A stretch of 64,000 nt of DNA. It comes from Dicaeum eximium. Its lineage: Eukaryota > Chordata > Aves > Passeriformes > Dicaeidae. The notes under the pieces are model-generated. The model saw only the letters and a list, made by a program, of their open reading frames with translations. It had not been told where the DNA came from and made no database searches. The stretch covers positions 124,001 to 188,000 of the forward strand of contig VWZP01002200.1 of the NCBI GenBank assembly GCA_013396995.1, read 5' to 3'. Every line of letters begins with the position of its first letter. Position 1 is the first letter of the stretch. Positions 57,201 to 64,000 of this stretch are shown here, one piece after another. Both the position numbers and the translations under genes were made by a program.

Positions 57201-60200
57201 GTCTGAAAAGCATAGTGTTGTCATTAATTCTTAGGATATTTCTTTCTCTGGAAAAATCCTTTTTATTATAGGAATAGTTCTCAGATTTACAACTTACAGT
57301 GAGATTCCTGTAATGTTGCTTCTTGAGAAAAGGAAAACTGGACATGTGCTTATCTTTTGAATGCTTTCTCTCTTAAGTCCCCTGATGCCTAACAACAATA
57401 GGTTGAGCAAAGACACCTGTTATTCACACTTCATCATGTATTTCATATTCTCTCAGCATCTGTTGCTAGAAAAACACTTCCTCAAAACATAGAGTTTAGT
57501 TTTGAGTAAATACTGTTGTTAATAGTGTAGGATAAATAGTTGGCATTTCCCTAGGATTTAGAGACTATTCCTCTATAACACACAGAAATTATTTCAATGA
57601 CAAAGACATTTTCAAATAATTGTTATGGATGGATTTCTTTATTTGAAGGAAAAGTATTCAGTCTATTCAGTCACCTATCAAAGAAAATTTGTTGTGTGAC
57701 ATTAGAATTGTGGTTAAATGATTAACCTTTTGAAATCTATATTAATTACTTTTTTGGTTTTATTTTGGTTTCTTTGTATCCTCAGACAGAAGAGAGATAC
57801 CTGCAAGTTTGGACTACAGCCTAGCTGATGCATCTAAGCCAGCCATTGTACTGGACCCAACAACAAATAAGGAAGTGCATCTAGGTGAGTTGAATGGATG
57901 TGACCAAGGGACTTCCTGAATTATGTAGACTTAAAACAAAATGTTCATGCCACATTGGGCATAAAAAGGTGAGGTTCTCAAATATTCATTGCTCTTCTGG
58001 AGAAAGTTCTGAGGGAGACATAAGAAGTGTCCTAATTTTTCAGTAAAATGTTGAGTCTAGCTTTTGGGGGTGTTGCACTGAAACAATATGTATTGCACTG
58101 AGCATGTAACAAGACTAAATATGTGGTAGCGTTAGTGTTAATCTCCTGAATATTTTTTGTAGATTGTATAAACACTGCAAGCAGTCACACTTACTTCTTC
58201 AAAGATGAAGCAGTAGAAATACACAAAAATTTGAATACATCTCTTTTTGCAACTGGTAAATTGATTCTGAAACCATATAAAGAAAAAGGGCACCAGTTTG
58301 TCGACATGGATACAATAGTAAGTGTGCTTTTAAAAAATTTTTATAAAATGGACTTAGTTAACAGAAGATCTGTTGGGATGGTTGGAAATAACATGAAGTT
58401 GGGAGGTCCCCCCTGCTCCCCAAAACAAGTAAACATTAATGAATTGTTTGCTGAACGTTCTTTGTATGCACATTGCCCTGCTTTGCTTTGTATTAAATCT
58501 TTATGTCCATGTGCTCCTTCTTTGTGGATCTTGCAGGCAAAATCTCAGAAAATAAAACTGGAAATATCAGAAAAATAAAACTGGACCCCATCCCCCTTTT
58601 AAGTTGTGTGTCTTGTTTTTCATCACTATGGGGAGAAGAGAATGCAGCTCTGCTGGCTGATTTGGGTTTTTATCTTTATTATGTGTATGCAAGTATTTTC
58701 TTGGATGTCTTTCTTAAATATTGCTAACGTTAGAACCCTTTGGCTTCCATTAAGGCTTTCCATATTATCCATGGCAAAATTATTGTAACATTACATAAGA
58801 CATCGTATTACCTGACTGAGGGGGACTGCTTCTATGTTCCACCAGGTGAGTGCATGTGTCTGAAACCCATTGGCTGGGAGGTGCAGGAGACTAAATTAGC
58901 ATGCTAGTAATCAAGACCAAACAGAATGATTGAATGAGAGTGGGACAGTACAGGGTGAGGAAGAATGGAATGTGACACAACACTGGACATGAGTTGAGGA
59001 TCTAATGGTTGTGAATGCAGGATACACTTACCTCTTGTTTATGTGAGTTGGCCTCAAAGTTTTGATGACACTACCAAGTTCTAAGAGTAAATTTCTCTTG
59101 GTATTCTGGTTCTGTCACTAGCTGTAATATTGAGGAAACATCACAGACAGCCTAATGTTACTAGTAATTAATATAATTGTTTCAGTCACCATATGCTTAC
59201 TGCTTTTTTCCTATGTAAAATGATGAAAATCCATTTGGATCAGTTCACCATATTTTGTACTTTGTGCTTGTATATAGAAAGTTCACGCTATCTTGTTGAA
59301 TAGGTTGTAACTTCATATATTTCTTGAGAGTTTAAAGACCTGATTTTGTCCTTCTGATATAAAAGTGGCATGAATTACATATGGGAAGCTGTTCATCAGT
59401 GGGTTAAGACACTAGTCTGGAGATTTTGTAGTAGTGTTAAAGCAGGCTGTTCATGAAGCTGTAGAGAGCTTTTGTACAGCTTTCTTGTGAAGAGGCTTAT
59501 CTTTAAAAAATGAGGAATTAGCCCTTTTTTTCCCTGTTAACCTTTCAGCACAGTGTCCTGACTGAACAATCATTGCTCAGTTAATGCTTGGTGCTTTGAA
59601 GCTGTTTTTTGGTGTTTCAATCTTAAAAGTCTAGTGGGTTTGCAGAGACAATTTTGTCATTTGATTTTTGGGAAAGCAGATTATATGAAATGCTGAAAGT
59701 TTTGTATGACCATAAGGATCTACATTTCATTCTTCCCTGCTTCTTGGTGGCCAGTCTCAGTATGGCTGGATGGGCAATGCAGTGTTTGTGGCAGGTGATC
59801 CCTGTAATTCATTGTGTGACTGTATATGAATGTGAGGATGTTGTTCATTCCCAGTGTTCAGGGCTTACTAGATAATTCTGTTTTGTGGTCATGCTAGTGT
59901 GCAAATCTCCAGTGAAGATCTGCAGATAAGTTTCCATGTGCAGTTTTTATTGATAGTTTCCATAGGAATAAATTAAAGTAAATTCAGTCACTTTAAAGTT
60001 TTATTATTGGTTTTGAGAGCTGAGAGCTCGTGCCTGCTACATTCTTCTCAGTAAAAATCTTCTAAGCATAGATCAAAGTAAATTACTTTAGCTGTATTCC
60101 TTGTCATCTTTTTGAAATGCACTGACCTGCCTGTAAGAGTGGCATCCCAGATTAAGAGCTAATATTCCTTCTGTTAAAATATATAAAATAAAAGTGTACT

Positions 60201-60348
60201 TGGTTGAAGACAGGAGAGGAGTTCAAAAATTGCCAGTGGATCCTAAGGAAAATTTACTCTGTTTTTATTTGTAGGAAACGAATATAACATACGTAATCTT
60301 CTGAACGAAGAAAGTGTTCTTCTCTTCACACAACTCAAAGACAGGTGA
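42991..60348 (+). CDS. CENPC: CENPC, centromere protein C, complete coding sequence
   Basis: CENP-C links CENP-A nucleosomes to the Mis12 complex and organises the inner kinetochore. Coding exons: 42991-43005, 44336-44382, 45225-45286, 45612-45709, 46765-46855, 46959-47178, 48040-48243, 48419-48798, 49461-50310, 50861-50899, 52128-52201, 53185-53253, 54610-54714, 55517-55615, 57786-57884, 58163-58317, 58755-58845, 60275-60348 (TGA 60346-60348). They total 2,772 nt, 923 codons plus stop, near the length of human CENP-C (943 as I recall). Phases match throughout. The ATG has G at -3 and G at +4, with an in-frame TGA 42 nt upstream (42949-42951). The N-terminus, the CENP-C motif and the cupin domain are clearly homologous; the middle is poorly conserved, lysine- and serine-rich and probably disordered, as in the family. 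The donor at 45710 (GTCAGT) and the whole 45612-45709 exon are the least certain; an extra exon between 47178 and 48040 cannot be excluded. Introns hold one LTR-like repeat and small duplications. Confidence 0.92.
43029..43115. repeat. TG/CTG-rich simple repeat in CENPC intron 1
   Basis: Irregular units of TGTGTGTCTGTG and GTCTGTCTGCG type follow the first CENPC donor directly, at the edge of the CpG island. Low-complexity sequence of this kind is likely to vary in length between individuals. Confidence 0.7.
45612..48798 (+). CDS. CENPC: CENPC exons 4-8: CCAN-binding region
   Basis: Exons 45612-45709, 46765-46855, 46959-47178, 48040-48243 and 48419-48798. Most of this is weakly conserved and Ser/Pro/Glu-rich. 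Two anchors resemble human: TERNFSSAILAAVATRT near the end of exon 48040-48243 (human has a KSFSTLFLETVKRK segment) and CEFLIDES...PSWISIPTK in exon 48419-48798 (human FIIDES...SWITIPRK). In the family these motifs contact CENP-L/N and the CENP-H/I/K/M complex. Confidence 0.8.
49461..50310 (+). CDS. CENPC: CENPC exon 9: large central exon
   Basis: The largest exon (850 nt, residues about 373-656), starting after TATTGACAG and ending at GGATCACA|GTAAGC. It is rich in Lys, Ser, Thr and Gln, with no predictable fold. Human CENP-C carries its central nucleosome-binding segment with a DWW motif in the corresponding region. Here the only tryptophans are in SWTPEAEEAMLSWSG, so that motif is not recognisable. 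Confidence 0.88.
50861..50899 (+). CDS. CENPC: CENPC 39-nt exon
   Basis: A strong tract and acceptor (TTTTTTCTTTTCTAG) ends at 50860, and a good donor (AAAG|GTAATT) follows at 50900. CA from the previous exon plus the first G makes Gln, and the terminal AG plus the next exon's T makes Ser. The 39 nt keep the frame whether included or skipped. The peptide reads DSFVAGKVVSCE and joins on as SGPVLED; human CENP-C has a comparable LEESGP in this place. Confidence rests on splice signals, phase and that similarity. Confidence 0.72.
52128..53253 (+). CDS. CENPC: CENPC exons 11-12: acidic linker before the CENP-C motif
   Basis: Exons 52128-52201 (GPVLEDCDKF...PEQDDTSS) and 53185-53253 (NSEDLNYKLGQMLSDEIARH). 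Both are acidic and have consistent phase with the neighbouring CENP-C-motif exon. The corresponding human stretch is likewise acidic but not closely alike. Confidence 0.8.
53530..54038 (-). mobile_element. LTR-like interspersed repeat, copy 2 (CENPC intron)
   Basis: On the minus strand this runs from TGCACGTAGCT to TTCCTTAACA and matches the copy at 36028-36558 along most of its length, including the TATA-like GGTACAAAAGCCCAG. It has small insertions and deletions and scattered substitutions. It sits in the intron between CENPC exons 53185-53253 and 54610-54714, antisense to the gene. The open frames on both strands here belong to the repeat. Confidence 0.65.
54610..54714 (+). CDS. CENPC: CENPC exon 13: CENP-C motif
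   Basis: Residues about 717-751. PSNTPNVRRTKRIRLKPLEY and then WRGERINY form the signature CENP-C motif, which binds the acidic patch of H2A/H2B and the C-terminal tail of CENP-A. The anchoring Arg (RRTKR) and the aromatic pair YW are present. It is the most conserved part of the protein across eukaryotes. Confidence 0.96.
55517..55615 (+). CDS. CENPC: CENPC exon 14: basic linker after the CENP-C motif
   Basis: The exon starts GGLVISGLVRPE, matching human GGFVISGVLSPD, then turns into a very basic stretch (RKSKRRKD...KQKRDKR) that may touch DNA or serve as a nuclear localisation signal. Confidence 0.9.
57786..60348 (+). CDS. CENPC: CENPC exons 15-18: C-terminal cupin dimerisation domain
   Basis: Exons 57786-57884, 58163-58317, 58755-58845 and 60275-60348, residues about 785-923. 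Motifs include LFATGKLILKPYKEKG, YYLTEGDCFYVPPGNEYNIR and NEESVLLFTQLKDR before TGA. These match the human cupin fold that makes CENP-C a dimer. The last exon would read through a GTGAAG that resembles a donor; the human protein ends at the same place, which supports the stop as real. Confidence 0.93.
58545..58584. repeat. Tandem duplication of a 22-base unit in a CENPC intron
   Basis: TCAGAAAATAAAACTGG at 58545-58561 is repeated with one extra A at 58567-58584. It lies directly after an acceptor-like TCTTGCAG (58530-58537), but the following frame is not CENPC-like. Confidence 0.7.
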
Positions 60349-63300
60349 AGAACTTTCTGTAAAGAAGTTTGGTTAAACATTTGCCAGATTTTTGTATGTT
60401 CTGAGGTTCTTTTTACATACAAAAATGTTTGAGCGTGCCCACCCTAACATTACAAATGAATGCACAGCAGCTGAAATCAACATAAGAAGAGTTGAGGAAA
60501 AAACCCCAGAAGAATGTTGGTAGTCTGCTGTCAAACTGAAACGACATACTGAAGGGCCTTGCTCTGCATCAGTTACTGTTCTTGTGCCATCCAGTGACAG
60601 AAAGATATAAGTATGAAATGTGTGGGTGTATTTGTTCCAAATTGTATCAATATGCTTAATCTCCCTAAAGATGCTTACCACTTGAAAAAACGTTGGCATC
60701 TTCAGCTAACATCTGATAGATAGTCTTAACAACTGCCTGGTACAACCTGCTTAGAATAATCTCTGTTTAAATGACAAACCTGCTGTTTGCATTCTAGTAA
60801 TTGTTGTCTAGGAGATGGGCTGCTGCAAGGCTGCTGTGCTGGGGTCCAGCTGCCTTCTCATATGTTAACGACAGGCAACCCTTCCTTGTCTGGCAGCTGG
60901 ATGATTAGTGCCTCCAATCTGAATAGGAAAATAGGAGCTCTTAAGTAGGAGCTTATCAGTTGTGTCTTTTGTGTGGAAGCTATGGCCTGATTAGCTCTGA
61001 ACATTGTTGATAGCTTTATTTTGTGTAACAGTGATAGGTCATTGCCAAATGTATTACTTTAATATCTCCTTTTGATTTGCTTGCTGTGTTCCTGGATAAT
61101 AATGAGGACCTTTGGGAAAGCTGTAATTATACTGTATACTCCAGAAGCCAAGTCTAGACAGCAGATGGTATACATAGCATTTGTCTCCCAAGCTCTTCGA
61201 GGTTCCTTCTGGCTGAAGATAAGGATAAACTACAGCTATTCTCATATCTTGCTTTCTCTCTCTGGTCATTGCTATCCTTGAAGAGAAGGAGATAAGGAAA
61301 ATGGAATTGGAATCGTGAACTCTTAAGGACTTGAGGGTTGAGCAGTAACCTTGTAACCAGTCTTGGCCATGATCTTTATGCTAAATCTAGAGTATACATT
61401 AAAGTAGGAAAGAGGAATTGGCTTTCAGCTGTCAGTTAATATCCTGTGTCTGTGAAAGGGCTTGGACACCAAGATTACCATGCCGCTGTGAAAGACATTT
61501 GGATTGGGAAATTTCAGCTAATACTTTCTGTCATTCTCTTTCAAGCAGAAGTTCCTATTGTTAGTGCATATATAGACTGACAGTGGAAATACTTGGTAGA
61601 AGTTATGTGCTGTCTTTTCTTTCATGGCTAAGTCTTGCCTAACTCTGAGAAAGATGAAACAGGAACATGCCTATTGCTATTTAGTTCTGTCTTGAAACAA
61701 ACTATTTACTGTCAGAGTTCAGACTACACAGAAAGTCCTTTTTTTTTCCAGCCTCAGCTTTTGTAAGCAGTTTAAAGAGTTAAAAATGAAAAAAGTAATT
61801 TAGTTACTAGATATAAATTGGATGTTGGCAGCTTTTCTAGATTTTGGGTTTGTGTTGGCCTCTTCAAGGTCAGCAAGATTCAAATAATGTCCTTCCTGTG
61901 CTGGAGTCATACCAGCTACCAGATGGGCACACATGCTGTCTCACTGCTTGAGGGGATCCCACCCACTAAAACGTTTAGTTTCTAAGTCTTTCAGCTCCTC
62001 ACTCCTACAGAGATCTGGAACTTCGCCACTTGGAAAAAGTACAGGGCTAGGATTAAATCAAAGACTCTGCTTCTAACCCAAGCAGGTCAGGCCATGGATG
62101 TGATGGTCTCTGATCCCAGCAGCAAATTTGTTCCAGTTAAAAATCAGAACAAGAAAACTTTTCAGTTGTGTTAATGGCCAGGGAGTTCTGAACAAAAATA
62201 GCCTGCAGATTCTTTTCTATGTTACCTGTCTGCAGATTGGGTAGCAGAAGGATGGGTACTTAAGTATCCAGTATAAGGTTAGTGTAGGTAACTTACATGG
62301 ATGGACTACAGGGCTCATGGTCCTAAAGGAGAGTGTGGGTGGATGCTGTGCAGAGCTATGGCTGGGAGTGTCAAGAGAACAGGGCAGATTTGGTAAAGTA
62401 TGTCACTTTTTAGGCTGGATAGTTTTGGTGCTCTCTGGCTGGTTGGTTTCTTGAGAGAAATGTCCTGTGTAGTCTGCAGAGAACATTTTGTAGCTGGACT
62501 ACATCTAAATATGTTTGTGGTTTACTTTTGTTTTAAGAAGCAATATCAGATTTGCCAAGGGATATTCTCTGGAATATTGCTCTCGTTTAGCAACAATTCT
62601 ATTATTTGTCAGTAGGTGGGGCTTCAAGCACAGCTCTTAGTCTTTTGCTGGCCTCTGTGCTCATTAGGGTCTGGTTTTTGAAAGGCAGGAAGAACAGTGT
62701 GTTGCAGGTGAAGATAAATTTAGTTGCATTCTCTTCCAAGGAGATGTAAATCAGTTGCCATTCACAGTAGGTCTTAACTACTGAACGTAGCTAAGTTCAT
62801 TCAGTTACATGGATGTTGTTACAGTCACTTGCACAAAATTGTTCTTTAAAACATTAGTGCACAGCAGGACTTGGGTTGTTCAGTGTTGGTCTGGATTGCA
62901 TTTCAAATTTTTTTCTTCAACTTGGCACTTGTTAGAAATTTGCTGCTGTGTCATTAGCCTAAATATAGTATGAGGAGGTGCAGGAGAATCTTCTGAGTGC
63001 CAGGACTCCTGTGGCTGCTGAGTTGTGCAGTGTGTCAATCAATAATCAGTTGTTAGTCAGAAGCAGCAGCTGATGTTTCACCTCTGTCTGGTCTTGTTTT
63101 GGTTCCTGCTTCCTACATTTTTGTATACAGCAGGTCAAATAGGATATTGCAAAGAAATAAGCCTTTTCTGAAATGTGAGAAGTTAGTGTTCTTCCTGCAT
63201 ATGTGTGATTATTTTGGCCAGCCTGTTTTCTGCTCTGCTGAGTAATCTCACTTCCACTGGCTACTGTGGTTTAGCCAGGTGTTTGTGGAGCTAGGCTGAA

Positions 63301-64000
63301 GTTGGTTAGCAAGTGTTACCTGTTGTGGAGTGAAGTTGGGATCTTTGTCTTGAAAGAGACAAAGTGTGAGATACTCTTCCTGGAGGAGACATACTGATAT
63401 CCTAGTGGATATCCCCGTTTCAGTATTTTAATTCATTGCTTGCTATCAGCAGTAATTGAGAGAGCTGGAAGCAAAAGCCAAGTCACATATTTCAGCTTTA
63501 TGTTAATAGACTAATGTATTCTATAGCATAATATATTCTGTGTTAATAGATGAATGTATTTTATAGGATGGTACTGTGGTAACATCCAGGGGCTTCTTTT
63601 AAGAGGCTTAACTGAGAAGTCATGCCACAATAAAAAGCCATGGCTTTGAAGGCTGTGGCTCCCTTAAAAAAATTACAGGTTAGTAGGTTCTTTTGCAAAT
63701 CTATCTTTTTGTAGTTTTATTTGGTTAGAAAGCTGTTCCTGTTTTACTAAACAAAGCTTTTTGAAGCTTAAATTAGCAGAAGAATGATTGCAGAACAGTC
63801 AGATGTGTATGCACATCCATATTTGTACAACTCTGTAAACATAAAATAGGAGATTGTGAGCTGAGTAATTACAGACAAAATAAACAGGACCAATAAAACA
63901 AACTGTTGAGGCACATATACAGCTTCTTCTATTTTTCAAGTGCACAACTAAATTGGTTATCTGCAGATGATTTTAAATTAACATTTGGGGAATGCAATAA
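60349..64000. other. CENPC 3' flank and intergenic sequence to the window end
   Basis: No further gene is recognised on either strand. The CENPC 3' UTR must start here. No perfect AATAAA lies in the first kilobase; an ATTAAA at about 61398 and AATAAA at 63629-63634 are the hexamers I noticed. A short two-copy duplication is at 63501-63566. The rest is AT-rich sequence without structure that I can name. Confidence 0.5.
63501..63566. repeat. Two-copy direct repeat (40-base offset)
   Basis: TGTTAATAGACTAATGTATT at 63501 recurs with two changes at 63541, and both copies continue into CTATAG/TTATAG. It is a small AT-rich tandem duplication of no evident function. Confidence 0.75.

Noticed and set aside
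58318..58578. Continuation of CENPC exon 58163-58317 into its intron
   Set aside because: The frame stays open for 87 codons past the donor, but similarity to the cupin domain stops exactly at the GTAAGT and resumes at 58755 in matching phase.
60346..60351. Possible donor GTGAAG overlapping the CENPC stop codon
   Set aside because: The human protein ends at the equivalent residue and no further CENPC-like exon is seen downstream, so the TGA is taken as the true end.
1..64000. tRNA, rRNA, snoRNA or microRNA genes
   Set aside because: I saw no convincing cloverleaf, box C/D or H/ACA arrangement by eye. Absence is not established, since a covariance-model search would be needed.

Overview
The window is vertebrate nuclear DNA, most likely from a bird. 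The evidence is GT-AG split genes with short introns, fragments of CR1-type LINEs (the main avian retrotransposon), no SINE family that I recognise, and proteins close to their human counterparts. Two CpG-rich promoters interrupt AT-rich sequence, and one of them carries a 168-base run of N.

Three genes lie head to tail on the + strand. (1) Positions 1211-6921 hold the 3' part of a TMPRSS11E-like (DESC1-like) type II transmembrane serine protease: the post-SEA linker and the whole trypsin-like domain, with an intact catalytic triad. The membrane anchor and SEA exons lie upstream of the window. (2) Positions 16160-39345 hold a complete UBA6, the E1 enzyme for ubiquitin and FAT10, in 32 coding exons (1,021 codons plus stop) behind a presumed non-coding first exon in the CpG island near 13.2-13.9 kb. 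(3) Positions 42991-60348 hold a complete CENPC, the inner-kinetochore protein, in 18 coding exons (923 codons plus stop). It has the N-terminal Mis12-binding segment, the CENP-C motif and the C-terminal cupin domain. One of its exons is only 39 nt long and was recognised from splice signals, phase and similarity to human CENP-C.

Between genes: 6.9-13.2 kb, 39.4-42.9 kb and 60.3-64.0 kb hold no gene that I can recognise. Repeats are a pair of about 0.5 kb LTR-like elements in opposite orientation (36.0-36.6 kb in UBA6, 53.5-54.0 kb in CENPC), two CR1 fragments in UBA6 introns, and a few short local duplications.

The three genes do not form a functional pathway. Their order matches human 4q13 (TMPRSS11 cluster, UBA6, CENPC), but GNRHR and STAP1, which lie between them in human, are not seen here. 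All exon boundaries were read by hand from splice consensus, reading phase and remembered family sequence. No alignment was run. I found no previously undescribed biological system; the most useful observations concern CENPC exon structure, the missing syntenic genes and the inverted repeat pair.
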